64,000 bases of DNA, taken from the NCBI RefSeq assembly GCF_000282315.2, contig NZ_AKJN02000008.1:682001-746000 (forward strand), written 5' to 3'. A program made the translations under genes and the position numbers. This DNA comes from Pseudomonas sp. GM41(2012) (GTDB lineage Bacteria > Pseudomonadota > Gammaproteobacteria > Pseudomonadales > Pseudomonadaceae). Positions 15,678 through 24,848 of this stretch are shown in pieces (positions within the stretch are counted from its first letter, which is position 1; the number at the start of each line of letters is the position of its first letter). The notes beneath the pieces were generated by a model. It did not search any database and was not told where the DNA came from. It saw only the letters and a list, made by a program, of their open reading frames with translations.

Positions 15678-17219
15678 TTAATGGCTGACGTTATCGACGG
15701 CGATGGCTTCACCGCTGACGTCTGCGTAATGGGGCTGCCGTTTGGCGATGATCAGGTAGAGCATCCCGGCAATCCCGGCGCCAATCAGCCAGGAGAAAGG
15801 CGATACGCTGTCGAAGCCCGGTACCAGCGCCAGGACAATGGCGATCAGTGCGGCAGGAATGAACGCCGCGACGGCGCGTAAATTGACTCCGCGGCTGTAG
15901 TAATAAGCGCCGTTGGGGTCTTCGCTGTACAACTGCGGCACGTTGACCTGACCTTTTCGTACAAGCCAGTAGTCGACCATGATCACGCCGTACAACGGGC
16001 CAAGCAGGGCGCCGAGGCCGGACAGGAAATACACGATCACCAGTGGGCTGTTGTATAGGTTCCACGGCAGGATCAGCACCGCGATGGTCGCGCTGATCAG
16101 CCCGGCGCGGCGGAACGTCAGGTATTTGGGCGCCAGGTTGCTCAGCACGAAGGCCGGGGCGACGAAGTTGGCCATGATGTTCACCGCCACGGTGACGATC
16201 AGGAATGCCAGGCAGCCGAGCACCAGAAAGAAGGTGTTGGGAATCGAGGCGATGATTTCGGTCGGGCTTTCGATGATCCGGCCATTGATCTGAAATTGCG
16301 CACCGCAGAGCAGGACGGTGATGCTGGCGAACACCAGAATATTCACCGGCAGGCCCCAGAAATTGCCGACCTTGATGGTCTTGCGGCACGGCGAAGAACG
16401 GGCGAAGTCGCAGAAATTGAGGATCAGCGTGCCGTAGATCGACAGCCACAACGCGCCACCGGCGAAGATGTTGCGCCACATCTCGCCGCCGCTCAGCGGT
16501 TCGCGGATCGACCAGGCGATGGTCGCGTTGGCCTGAAAGTACATCCACGCGGCGAGGGCGGCGACAGTCAGCAGAATCACCGGTCCGGCGAACGCCTCGT
16601 AACGCCGCACCATCTCCATGCCATAGGCGAGAATCGCCAGTTGCACAAACCAGATCGCCACGAAGCACACCCAGCCCAGGCTCGATAGACCGAGGATTGA
16701 GTTGTGGTCGTAGTCCGCGAAACCTGGATGAACTGCGGTCAGCAGTACCCGAAAGACCACCGAGGCCAGATAGGTCTGAATCCCGAACCAGGCAATGGCG
16801 ATAACGGCACGGATCAATGCAGGAATTTGCGCCCCGTGAATGCCGAAACTGATCCGGCTGATGACAGGAAACGGCACGCCGGTCTTTTGTCCCATGTAGC
16901 CGGAGAGGTTCATGAAGCAATACACCAACGCCGCGCCGATCCCCAGGGACAGCAGGATTTGCCAGCCGCCCAGTCCGAGGGCATACAGCCCGATGGTGAA
17001 TGAGTAATTGGCGATGTTGTGAACGTCGTTGGTCCACAGGGCGAAGATGCTGTAGCGGCCCCAGCGTCGACCTTCGGCCTTGGTCGGCGCCAGGTCCTTG
17101 TTGTGAAGACGAGGGCTGAGTACGACGGGTTCTTGAAACGGTTGGTCGTGAGGGGGCGAAGTGGGTGGGAAGGAGGGCAGATCCAGCGCGATGTTGTTAT
17201 TGGAGAGGCTAGTACGCAT
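15678..17219 (-). CDS. NCS1-family nucleobase/hydantoin:cation symporter
   Basis: 513 residues with about 12 hydrophobic segments, as in the NCS1 family (Mhp1, FurA types). Recognisable stretches are RYSIFALWTNDVHNIANYSF in the first helix region, GKTG-like MGQKTGVPFPVISRISFG and the long helix AVIAIAWFGIQTYLAS. It should import a nitrogen-containing ring compound, and the racemase gene after it points to hydantoins or allantoin-like substrates. The start chosen, MRTSLSNNN at 17219, has GGAG 9 bases before it. An in-frame start 28 codons upstream lacks support. Its upstream region carries a GntR-like palindrome at 17385. Confidence 0.85.
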   Translation of the reverse strand: MRTSLSNNNIALDLPSFPPTSPPHDQPFQEPVVLSPRLHNKDLAPTKAEGRRWGRYSIFALWTNDVHNIANYSFTIGLYALGLGGWQILLSLGIGAALVYCFMNLSGYMGQKTGVPFPVISRISFGIHGAQIPALIRAVIAIAWFGIQTYLASVVFRVLLTAVHPGFADYDHNSILGLSSLGWVCFVAIWFVQLAILAYGMEMVRRYEAFAGPVILLTVAALAAWMYFQANATIAWSIREPLSGGEMWRNIFAGGALWLSIYGTLILNFCDFARSSPCRKTIKVGNFWGLPVNILVFASITVLLCGAQFQINGRIIESPTEIIASIPNTFFLVLGCLAFLIVTVAVNIMANFVAPAFVLSNLAPKYLTFRRAGLISATIAVLILPWNLYNSPLVIVYFLSGLGALLGPLYGVIMVDYWLVRKGQVNVPQLYSEDPNGAYYYSRGVNLRAVAAFIPAALIAIVLALVPGFDSVSPFSWLIGAGIAGMLYLIIAKRQPHYADVSGEAIAVDNVSH

Positions 17220-17384
17220 TCCGGCAGGCTCCGAGCTTGGCGTCGCGATGACTGTGCATGAGCGTTGGCTCGACAAATCTTCGTCGCGGGCAGTCAGCAT
17301 CATTGGTTACGGGGCATCTGCAGCCTGTACGGGATAGGGCGCTTCAGGCTTGCGGATCTAAAGTGTGTGTATGTTTTGATGTGA

Positions 17385-17394
17385 TTGTATACAA
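17385..17394. promoter_or_regulatory. Putative GntR-type operator upstream of the NCS1 permease gene
   Basis: The perfect palindrome TTGTATACAA lies 165 bp before the permease start codon. The same core is a common recognition site of FCD-type GntR regulators. No GntR gene lies next to this operon. The surrounding 17220-17676 shows no gene. It also holds a second palindrome TGTGTACACA at 17646-17655. Confidence 0.45.
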
Positions 17395-17676
17395 AACATG
17401 TATGCACTTAAGCCAGATCCATGCCAGTCAGCGATCTATGAAATCTGCCTTTAATTTCGTTTTGTTATCTATTCGCGATAAGTGACTGAAATAAAGGCGA
17501 TATAAATTGACTGTTTGAACAGGTATTTATTTTTCAGCGGGATTTGTAGGAAAGGTCGACTGAGGAAGTCAGGGCAGGGGCGTGTAACTTTTTGGGGCGC
17601 TGAAATGAAAAGTGCACACACAAATGGCACCGATGGTGACATTCCTGTGTACACATTTCTAAGGCCAGTCACGACC

Positions 17677-17767
17677 CCTGTAGGAGCTGAGCTTGCTCCG
17701 GGCGGCGATCCGACGATAGCGGTCTAACAGTCAGTCCGCTATCGCGAGCAAGCTCGGCTCCTACAGG
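17677..17767. repeat. REP-type inverted repeat pair
   Basis: CCTGTAGGAGCTGAGCTTGC and its inverted partner at 17746-17767 lie just after the 3' end of cysH. The rest of the 17220-17785 gap holds only operator-like palindromes. Confidence 0.88.
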
Positions 17768-17785
17768 AAATTGCAAAGACTGGGG

Positions 17786-18526
17786 TTATTCCTTGGATTT
17801 GCTGATGATATTGCCCGCATGCAGCCCGCATTCTTTCTGCGTCGCTTCTTCCCACCACCAACGACCTTCGCGCTCGTGCTGGTTCGGCAACACCGGGCGG
17901 GTGCAGGGCTCGCAGCCGATGCTGATGAACCCGCGTTCGTGCAGGCTGTTGTACGGCAGCTCCAGCATGCGGATGTAGCCCCAGATCTCTTCACTGGTCA
18001 TTTGTGCCAGCGGGTTGAATTTGTACAGGGTGCGTTCCGGGGTGGAGAACGCGGTGTCGATTTCCAGCACCGCGACGGCGCTGCGAGTGCCAGGGCTCTG
18101 ATCCCGACGCTGGCCGGTGGCCCAGGCCGTCACTCCCGAGAGCTTGCGGCGTAGCGGCTCGATCTTGCGGATGCCGCAGCATTCGCCATGGCCGTCCTTG
18201 TAGAAACTGAACAGGCCTTTTTCCTTCACGAAAGGTTCGAGCTTGGTGTAGTCCGGCGACACTAGTTCGATGTCGATCTTGTAGTGTTCGCGCACCTGAT
18301 CGATGAAGCGGTAGGTCTCGGGGTGCAAGCGGCCAGTGTCGAGGCTGAACACTTTGACGTTCTTGTTCAGCTTCCAGGCCATGTCTACCAGCACCACGTC
18401 TTCGGCGCCGCTGAAAGATATCCACAGGTCATCGCCAAACTCGGCGAACGCGAGTTTCAGGATGTCCTGGGCGGATTTGTTGGCATAGGTCGTGGCGAGT
18501 TCCACGACGTCGAACGTTGGGCTCAT
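17786..18526 (-). CDS. cysH: Adenylylsulfate (APS/PAPS) reductase
   Basis: 246 residues. It reduces activated sulfate to sulfite with thioredoxin in assimilatory sulfate reduction. The nucleotide-binding SFSGAEDVVL (PP-loop) and the LDTGRLHPETYRF segment are present. Two iron-sulfur cysteine motifs (ECCGIRK and GCEPCTRP) are present, which in this family marks a [4Fe-4S] enzyme preferring APS over PAPS. The catalytic C-terminal motif is ECGLH. The MSPTFDVVELAT start is the first good one, and the gene is divergent from thrH as usual in Pseudomonas. Confidence 0.95.
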   Translation of the reverse strand: MSPTFDVVELATTYANKSAQDILKLAFAEFGDDLWISFSGAEDVVLVDMAWKLNKNVKVFSLDTGRLHPETYRFIDQVREHYKIDIELVSPDYTKLEPFVKEKGLFSFYKDGHGECCGIRKIEPLRRKLSGVTAWATGQRRDQSPGTRSAVAVLEIDTAFSTPERTLYKFNPLAQMTSEEIWGYIRMLELPYNSLHERGFISIGCEPCTRPVLPNQHEREGRWWWEEATQKECGLHAGNIISKSKE

Positions 18527-18698
18527 CAGGGCGGCTTCCTACAGGTCGGTGGCGCTGGGCGCTCTATATGGGCTGATGGTAACAAAATCCTGCAGCCGCT
18601 GGCGCGCCCTCTGCGTTGCACCGGTCAGCCTGAGTCGCTAGAGTTCGGCAGTCCTTTTGCTCGCTCGACTCAATAATCAATACAAATGGGAGTGTCTT

Positions 18699-19316
18699 GT
18701 GGAAATTGCCTGTCTGGATCTTGAAGGTGTACTGGTCCCGGAAATCTGGATCGCCTTCGCCGAAAAAACCGGGATCGAGTCCCTCAGGGCTACCACCCGG
18801 GACATCCCCGACTACGACGTGCTGATGAAGCAGCGCCTACGGATTCTCGACGAGCACGGCTTGAAACTCACCGACATCCAGGAAGTGATCGCTACGCTCC
18901 AGCCGCTGGACGGCGCCATCGAGTTCGTCAACTGGCTGCGTGAGCGCTTTCAGGTGGTGATTCTGTCGGACACGTTCTACGAGTTCTCCCAGCCGTTGAT
19001 GCGTCAACTGGGCTTCCCGACCTTGCTCTGCCATCGTCTGATTACTGACGATTCCGGTCGGGTGACGAGCTATCAATTGCGTCAGAAAGATCCCAAGCGT
19101 CAGTCGGTTTTGGCGTTCAAGAGCCTTTACTACCGGGTGATCGCGGCGGGGGATTCCTACAACGACACCACGATGTTGGGCGAGGCGGATGCGGGGATTC
19201 TGTTCCATGCGCCGGACAATGTGATTCGCGAGTTTCCGCAGTTCCCGGCGGTGCACAGCTTTGAAGAGCTGAAGCAGGAATTCATCAAGGCTTCCAATAG
19301 GGCCTTGAGTTTGTAG
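18699..19316 (+). CDS. thrH: Phosphoserine phosphatase / homoserine kinase ThrH
   Basis: 205 residues with HAD motif I DLEGVLVPE (the second Asp replaced by Glu, as in ThrH), motif II LSDTFYEF, a lysine in QKDPKR, and motif IV GDSYNDTTM. ThrH moves a phosphate from phosphoserine to homoserine and can act as a phosphoserine phosphatase, linking serine and threonine synthesis. The start is GTG at 18699, with GGGAG 6 bases upstream. The frame is open 14 codons further up but without a better signal. A REP hairpin follows. Confidence 0.93.
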   Translation: MEIACLDLEGVLVPEIWIAFAEKTGIESLRATTRDIPDYDVLMKQRLRILDEHGLKLTDIQEVIATLQPLDGAIEFVNWLRERFQVVILSDTFYEFSQPLMRQLGFPTLLCHRLITDDSGRVTSYQLRQKDPKRQSVLAFKSLYYRVIAAGDSYNDTTMLGEADAGILFHAPDNVIREFPQFPAVHSFEELKQEFIKASNRALSL

Positions 19317-19334
19317 TCGTCTTTGAGGACGCCT

Positions 19335-19396
19335 TCGCGAGCAGGCTCGCTCCCACAGGGGATCACCGAACCCTGTGGGAGTGAGCCTGCTCGCGA
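19335..19396. repeat. REP-type inverted repeat pair
   Basis: 26-bp arms (TCGCGAGCAGGCTCGCTCCC and complement) with a 10-bp loop lie between the convergent thrH and pabB genes. Strong hairpin, likely bidirectional terminator. Confidence 0.9.
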
Positions 19397-19401
19397 TGCT
19401 T

Positions 19402-20739
19402 TTAAAGGTTTTGCAGGGTATCGAGCAGCACCTTCACCTTGGTAATCGATTCCTGATACTCGGCCTGCCACTCCGAGTCCGCAACGATCCCGCCGCCGCC
19501 CCAGCAACACACCTGCCCATCTTTCACCAACAGGCTGCGAATCGCGATCGAACTGTCCATTTCGCCACGCACATCCAGATACAGCAAAGACCCGCAGTAC
19601 AACCCGCGCCGGGTCGGTTCCAGCTCGTCAATAATCTGCATCGCACGAATTTTCGGTGCACCGGTAATCGAGCCGCCAGGGAAGCTGCCAGCGATCAGGT
19701 CCAGGGCGTCCCGGTCATCCGCCAGTTCTCCGGTCACGCTGCTCACCAGGTGATGCACGTTCGGGTAGCTTTCCAGGCTGAACAACTCCGGCACCCGCAC
19801 CGACCCGATACGGCAAGTACGGCCGAGGTCATTGCGCAGCAGGTCGACGATCATCAGGTTTTCCGCGCGGTCCTTGGGGCTGGCCAGCAGTTCGGCGGCG
19901 TTTGCCGCATCTTCGGCAGCGGTCAGTCCGCGAGGGCGAGTGCCTTTGATCGGGCGGGTTTCCACATGGCGTTCGCTGACTTTGACGAAGCGTTCTGGCG
20001 ACAGGCTCAACACTGCGCCGCCGTCGGGCAGGCTCTGAAAACCGGAAAACGGCGTCGGGCACGCCGCCCGCAGCGCGCAATACGCGGCCCATGGATCGCC
20101 CTGGCACTGAGCACGGAAACGCTGGGCGAAATTGACCTGGTAACAGTCGCCGGCCTGGATGTACTGCTGAATGCGTTCTAGCGCGTGGCGATACTCGTCA
20201 GCGCTCAGGTCGGCCTTCATCGGGGCTTTCAACTTGAAAGATTCGACTGCTTCAGCTGTAGGCTCACTGAATAGCGTGATCAGACGCTGACGTTCGCTGT
20301 CGATCAGCGACGGGTGGAAGACCAGCTGACTTGTACTCAGTTGGTGATCGGTGATCAGTGCCCAGTCATACAGCCCGAAACGTGCGTCGGGCAATTGCAG
20401 ATCGTCCTGCGCCTGACTCGGCAGGTTTTCCAGATGTCGACCGAAGTCATAGCTCAGGTAACCGATGAGGCCGCCAGCGAAGGGCAAATCGTAAGGAACA
20501 GCCGCTTCACCGAGTCGTGTCAGGTTGTCGCGAAGGCGTTGCAGGAAATCGCTGCCACTTTCGTCAGGCAATACTGCTATTTGCTCCAGCGGCCAGGCAC
20601 TGAGCAGGTCATAGCGTCCACGCTCGGCACTCGGCCGGCCACTGTCGAGCAGCACGGCACCGGGGGCATGACGAATCGCCGCGAAGTACTCGGCGGGGTT
20701 GGCGCAATAGGGGAGCGGGTGTACGGAACAGGTCAACAT
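19402..20739 (-). CDS. pabB: Aminodeoxychorismate synthase component I
   Basis: 445 residues, normal for PabB. The C-terminal chorismate-binding domain shows the family run from SLSPERFVKV through PIKGTRPRG (Lys in place of the Ala of TrpE, the lysine that marks PabB), NLMIVDLLRNDLGR, PGGSITGAPK and the final GGGIVADSEWQAEYQES. It converts chorismate to aminodeoxychorismate for p-aminobenzoate and folate synthesis, using ammonia from PabA. It is monocistronic here. Its upstream region of about 110 bp now borders an IS-containing repeat. Confidence 0.95.
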   Translation of the reverse strand: MLTCSVHPLPYCANPAEYFAAIRHAPGAVLLDSGRPSAERGRYDLLSAWPLEQIAVLPDESGSDFLQRLRDNLTRLGEAAVPYDLPFAGGLIGYLSYDFGRHLENLPSQAQDDLQLPDARFGLYDWALITDHQLSTSQLVFHPSLIDSERQRLITLFSEPTAEAVESFKLKAPMKADLSADEYRHALERIQQYIQAGDCYQVNFAQRFRAQCQGDPWAAYCALRAACPTPFSGFQSLPDGGAVLSLSPERFVKVSERHVETRPIKGTRPRGLTAAEDAANAAELLASPKDRAENLMIVDLLRNDLGRTCRIGSVRVPELFSLESYPNVHHLVSSVTGELADDRDALDLIAGSFPGGSITGAPKIRAMQIIDELEPTRRGLYCGSLLYLDVRGEMDSSIAIRSLLVKDGQVCCWGGGGIVADSEWQAEYQESITKVKVLLDTLQNL

Positions 20740-20851
20740 GGGCGGGGCAGATCAGCCATCGAGGCGGGGGTGGCGATTGTAGTCTTCTCGGGGAATTGCT
20801 CCTAGAGGGGATGTCGGGGATTGGTAGATTGGGGGCAATGGGTGAGACAGA

Positions 20852-20896
20852 CCTGTGGTGAGGGGATTTATCCCCGTTGGACTGCGCAGCAGGCCC
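20852..20896. repeat. Left half of a REP hairpin split by an IS element
   Basis: CCTGTGGTGAGGGGATTTATCC and the following CCGTTGGACTGCGCAGCAGG pair with 22279-22321 on the other side of the IS. The pairing crosses the whole element, so the hairpin was intact before insertion. Its last 8 bases (20889-20896) are the target duplication. Confidence 0.85.
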
Positions 20897-22260
20897 GGGG
20901 GTGTCAGAAATTTTGTGTTCGGGCATAACATGAGTAAGAGGTGCATGTATGCCAACCAAGAAGAAACCCGCGTTGCGAGAGCTACCGAAAATCCCGAAAG
21001 AGCTGCTCGAGCAATTCACTGATGGACCGATGACCGCTGAAGCCATTGAGGACGCCTCTGCGGCGTTCAAGAAGGCTTTGATCGAGAGAGCCCTGAATGC
21101 TGAACTCGGTCACCACTTGGGCTATCCGCCGGGCGCGCAGCGCCCAGAGGATGAAACCAACCAGCGCAATGGCAAAAGCGGCAAGACGGTTCTAACCGGC
21201 GATGGCCCGCTCCGACTGGATATTCCTCGCGACCGGGACGGCAGTTTTTCTCCCATCCTGATTCCCAAGCACGAGCGCCGTTACACCGGATTCGACGACA
21301 AGATCATCGCCATGTATGCCCGTGGAATGACTGTCAGAGAGATCCGTGCGTTTCTTTCCGAGCAGTACGGTACGGACGTTTCTCCCGACTTCATCAGCTC
21401 TGTAACCGATGAGGTCATGGCAGAGATCGGTGCATGGCAACAGCGGCCTTTGGAGCCGATGTATCCGGTTATTTTCTTCGATGCTCTGCGGGTCAAAATC
21501 CGCGAAGAGGGGCTGGTTCGCAATAAGGCGATCTACTTGGCCCTGGGTGTTTTGCCTGACGGAACACGCGATATTCTCGGCATTTGGATCGAAAATACCG
21601 AGGGTGCCAAATTCTGGATGAAGGTGTTCAACGACCTCAAGACACGTGGCGTCGAAGACGTGTTGATTGCTGTGACCGATGGCCTTAAAGGCATGCCAGA
21701 AGCTCTCAGCGCCGTTTTTCCAGAAACGACACTGCAAACATGCATTGTTCATCTGATCCGCAACAGTCTTGATTACGCGGCTTGGGATAAGCGTCGTGAA
21801 CTGGCCAAGGCGCTCAAACCGATCTATCAGGCAGTCACCGCCGAAGCGGCCGAGCAGGCGCTGGATGCGTTTGAAAGCGGGCCATGGGGCAAGCAGTATC
21901 CGACGGTAGTGGCTGCTTGGCGCCGCGCTTGGGATCGTGTGATCCCATTTTTCGTTTTCCCGCCAGCGATCCGAAAAGTGATCTACACGACCAACGCCAT
22001 TGAGAGCATCAACGCTCAACTGCGCAAGATCATCAAAACCCGAGGTCACTTCCCGACCGACGATGCGGCGACAAAACTGATCTGGCTTGGGCTGCGCAAC
22101 ATCACAGCAAACTGGGGCTCAGCGGCCCATGACTGGAAAAGTGCAATGAATCAATTCGCGATTCTGTACGGAGATCGATTTATCAGGCCGACCTGGTAAA
22201 AGCATGGCCTGCCTAACAGCAGGCCGTTACCGGCCCGCACACAAAAAATCTGACAGTTCC
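20897..22260 (+). mobile_element. IS256-family insertion sequence, complete (1364 bp)
   Basis: The terminal inverted repeats are 20897-20924 and 22233-22260, matching at 22 of 28 positions (core TGTCAGA..TTTTGTGT.CGGGC). They are flanked by an 8-bp direct repeat GCAGGCCC (20889-20896 and 22261-22268), the expected target duplication size for the family. The single transposase gene is intact. The element sits in a REP hairpin between pabB and the ATP-grasp gene, and intact ends plus matching duplications suggest a recent insertion. Confidence 0.93.
20949..22199 (+). CDS. IS256-family transposase
   Basis: 416 residues, full length for the family. The DDE residues are seen in YPVIFFDALRVKI (first Asp), LIAVTDGLKGMPEA (second Asp) and YTTNAIESINAQLRK (Glu, in the family signature). 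The GMTVREIRAFL helix and the C-terminal tail are present without frameshift. It acts on the 28-bp ends of this element. No in-frame stop or missing catalytic residue, so it may be active. Confidence 0.95.
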   Translation: MPTKKKPALRELPKIPKELLEQFTDGPMTAEAIEDASAAFKKALIERALNAELGHHLGYPPGAQRPEDETNQRNGKSGKTVLTGDGPLRLDIPRDRDGSFSPILIPKHERRYTGFDDKIIAMYARGMTVREIRAFLSEQYGTDVSPDFISSVTDEVMAEIGAWQQRPLEPMYPVIFFDALRVKIREEGLVRNKAIYLALGVLPDGTRDILGIWIENTEGAKFWMKVFNDLKTRGVEDVLIAVTDGLKGMPEALSAVFPETTLQTCIVHLIRNSLDYAAWDKRRELAKALKPIYQAVTAEAAEQALDAFESGPWGKQYPTVVAAWRRAWDRVIPFFVFPPAIRKVIYTTNAIESINAQLRKIIKTRGHFPTDDAATKLIWLGLRNITANWGSAAHDWKSAMNQFAILYGDRFIRPTW

Positions 22261-22321
22261 GCAGGCCCTGATTTTTGGGGCCGCTTCGCTGCCCAACGGG
22301 GATAAATCCCCTCGCCACAGG
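22261..22321. repeat. Right half of the split REP hairpin
   Basis: Begins with the second target duplication (22261-22268). Then GGGGCCGCTTCGCTGCCCAACGG and ATCCCCTCGCCACAGG pair with 20852-20896. Confidence 0.85.
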
Positions 22322-23308
22322 TCAGCCTTCAACCGCCGGAATATGCCCAAACATTTCCTGAACAAACTCAACCCGTTCCTGCACCGTCTCAACAACCCCT
22401 CGAGCCTTCAACTCCTCCAGCCGCGCTTCAACCGCATGGGTACGCAACGTTAGTCCGCAATCATTGGCAATCTGAATGTTCAGCCCAGGCCGGGCGTTGA
22501 GCTCAAGAATCAGCGGCCCTTTTTCCTGGTCCAGCACCATGTCGACACCGATGTAACCCAGCCCGCACAGCTCATAGCAGCCGGCGGCAAGTTTCATGAA
22601 ACCGTCCCAGTAGGGCAGTTGCACGCCGTCCACCGCGTTGGTGGTGTCCGGATGTTTGGTGATGATGTTGTTCAGCCAGGTGCCGCGCAACGTCTGCCCG
22701 GTTGCGAGGTCGACACCGACGCCGATGGCGCCCTGGTGCAGGTTGGCCTTGCCGCCGGACTGGCGCGTCGGCAAGCGCAGCATGGCCATCACCGGGTAAC
22801 CCATGAGCACGATGATGCGGATGTCCGGTACGCCTTCATAGCTGATGCTTTTGAAAATCTGGTCCGGGATCACCCGGTATTCGATCAGCGCGCGGTCGCG
22901 GTGCCCGCCCAGGGAATACAGGCCGGTGAGGATGCTCGAGACATGGTGCTCGAGTTCCTCATGGTCGATGATCTTGCCGGAGACTGTGCGATAGCGCCCC
23001 TCGAACCGGTCGGCAACCACAATGATGCCGTCACCGCCCGCGCCCTGGGCCGGTTTGATCACGAAGTCGTTGCGCCTGCCGATGATGTCGTCGAGGTTGT
23101 CGATTTCTTTCTCGGTGGAAATCACGCCATACAGTTCCGGCACATGAATGCCGGCTGCGATGGCGCGTTCCTTGGTGATGATCTTGTCATCGACAATCGG
23201 GTACAGACTGCGCTTGTTGTACTTGAGCACGTAGTCCGCGTTACGCCGATTGATCCCCATGATGCCCCGGGCTTCCAGGGCCTTCCAGGTCTTCCAGAAG
23301 CCGAACAT
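22322..23308 (-). CDS. ATP-grasp alpha-L-glutamate-ligase-like protein (RimK-related)
   Basis: 328 residues. The ATP-grasp fold is evident: KPAQGAGGDGIIVV (ATP-binding strand-loop), LPTRQSGGKANLHQGAIG (basic substrate region) and LILELNARPGLNIQIAN (metal-binding end with Glu and Asn). RimK-type enzymes join an amino acid or small acid to a carboxylate. The target here is unknown. The start overlaps the previous stop by one base (TGATG), so it is the third gene of the operon 25385 to 22322. Always found with the next two genes, which suggests a joint envelope or peptidoglycan-related task. This last point is inference. Confidence 0.82.
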   Translation of the reverse strand: MFGFWKTWKALEARGIMGINRRNADYVLKYNKRSLYPIVDDKIITKERAIAAGIHVPELYGVISTEKEIDNLDDIIGRRNDFVIKPAQGAGGDGIIVVADRFEGRYRTVSGKIIDHEELEHHVSSILTGLYSLGGHRDRALIEYRVIPDQIFKSISYEGVPDIRIIVLMGYPVMAMLRLPTRQSGGKANLHQGAIGVGVDLATGQTLRGTWLNNIITKHPDTTNAVDGVQLPYWDGFMKLAAGCYELCGLGYIGVDMVLDQEKGPLILELNARPGLNIQIANDCGLTLRTHAVEARLEELKARGVVETVQERVEFVQEMFGHIPAVEG

Positions 23309-24843
23309 CAGGCGTCAGCCTTCTTCAGGAAGGCCTTGAAACGCACCAGTTCGGTCAGGCGGTAGCCGCGATAACGCCCCATCGCCAGCATGAACCCCAC
23401 CAGGATCAACAGGATCGCCGGGAAGGTGAACACGAAGTAGACCAGCTCCGGAACGCTCATGATCAAGTGCGCCAGCGACGCGGCGAACAGCGTACCGATC
23501 GCCACTTTCATGGCATGGCCGGAACCGCGTTCTTCCCAGGTAATCGACAGGCGTTCGATGGTCATGGTCAGAATCACCATCGGGAACAGCGCCACCGACA
23601 ACCCGCGTTCCAGACCGAGTTTATGGCTGAAGAGGCTGATCGCCGCGATCAGCACCACCACGAAAGTCAGCACCACCGACAGCCTCGGCAGCATTTGCAG
23701 CTTCAAGTGTTCAAGGTAGGAGCGAAGCGACAGGCCCAGCGCCGTGATGATCGTAAACAGCACGATACCGAAGCCGAGCTGGGTTTCCCGGAACGCCAGG
23801 GCAATCAGCACCGGGGTAAAGGTGCCGAGGGTCTGAATGCCGATCAGGTTGCGCAGGATCAGGATCACCAGCACACCGATCGGGATCATCACCATGATCA
23901 TGAAGGTCTGCTGGGTTTCCAGCGGCAGGCCGTACAGCGAGTAATCGAGGAAGTTGGCGTCGGAGTTTTCGTCGGTCAGCTTGGCCAGGCGAATGGCGTT
24001 CATTTCGCTGTTGTTCAGGCTGAAAGTCACGTTGGCCTTCTTGCCGCCATCGACGGTGATCAGGTTGTCGTCGCCGGTCCACCACAGCAGGCGATCGGTC
24101 GGCAGGCCCTGTTCACCGGTTTCCGGGTTGAAGTACAGCCAGTCGGTGCCGTTGAAACTGCGCAACCACAGTTCCGGCATTTGCGGCTGGTCGGCCACCA
24201 GACGAATGGTGTGGACCTTTTCTACTGGCACGTGCGCGATGGACAGCACCAGCTCGACGATTTTCGCCTTGTGCCCGGGGGACGGATCGCCGCCCAGCAA
24301 CAGCTTCACATTGTCGTCGTTGAGATTGTTGACACGCTTGATGGCTTCGCCGATGAAGGTTTCGACGTCGGCCGAGTGCTGGCGGATCGGTGCGAGCAGG
24401 GCTTCGGCGGCGATTTTTTCCGCGCCTTCGACAGCGATGCTGTCACGGAAGGTCGGCCCTTTGATCTTGGATTTTTCACCGGTGTAGCGCTTGGTCAGCA
24501 CCAGGCGGTAGTAAAGCGTTTGATTGCCCTTGGCCCGACGTGCCGACCAGGTGACTTTGCGGTTGCCGTCGGCACGGTTCACGGCCACGCCGTAGTTATT
24601 GGAAATGAAGCTCTCGTTGAGGCTGACGTAATCGCGGCTCAGCGGTGGCACGAACATCTGGATCTTGACCGGGTCCTTGGTACTGGCGACGAACTCGACT
24701 TTGGCGTCGATGTTCCACAAGTCGTCGGTGGCGTCTTCGGTCACGGGGATGCCGAGCACGAAGATCTGATAGGCCGTGACTGAAATACCCAGCACCACCA
24801 GGATGGCGATCAGGAATTTCAGGTGAAGGGTAAGAGAGCGCAT
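23308..24843 (-). CDS. Inactive transglutaminase-7TM membrane protein
   Basis: 511 residues. An N-terminal membrane anchor (about 5-30) is followed by a periplasmic domain of about 300 residues that resembles a transglutaminase-like domain without its Cys-His-Asp triad. Seven hydrophobic segments follow from about residue 335 (MIMVMIPIGVLVILILR) to about 490. This is the known inactive-transglutaminase/7TM family, usually encoded with the RimK-like and protease genes on either side. It may be a receptor or transporter linking the secreted protease to the cytoplasmic ligase. Its start lies 5 bp after the protease stop. Confidence 0.82.
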   Translation of the reverse strand: MRSLTLHLKFLIAILVVLGISVTAYQIFVLGIPVTEDATDDLWNIDAKVEFVASTKDPVKIQMFVPPLSRDYVSLNESFISNNYGVAVNRADGNRKVTWSARRAKGNQTLYYRLVLTKRYTGEKSKIKGPTFRDSIAVEGAEKIAAEALLAPIRQHSADVETFIGEAIKRVNNLNDDNVKLLLGGDPSPGHKAKIVELVLSIAHVPVEKVHTIRLVADQPQMPELWLRSFNGTDWLYFNPETGEQGLPTDRLLWWTGDDNLITVDGGKKANVTFSLNNSEMNAIRLAKLTDENSDANFLDYSLYGLPLETQQTFMIMVMIPIGVLVILILRNLIGIQTLGTFTPVLIALAFRETQLGFGIVLFTIITALGLSLRSYLEHLKLQMLPRLSVVLTFVVVLIAAISLFSHKLGLERGLSVALFPMVILTMTIERLSITWEERGSGHAMKVAIGTLFAASLAHLIMSVPELVYFVFTFPAILLILVGFMLAMGRYRGYRLTELVRFKAFLKKADA

Positions 24844-24848
24844 TGGAA

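Noticed and set aside
22322..23308. Calling the ATP-grasp gene rimK (ribosomal protein S6 modification)
   Set aside because: It has the RimK-like fold, but the operon with a protease and 7TM protein and the different sequence mark the separate glutamate-ligase-like family.
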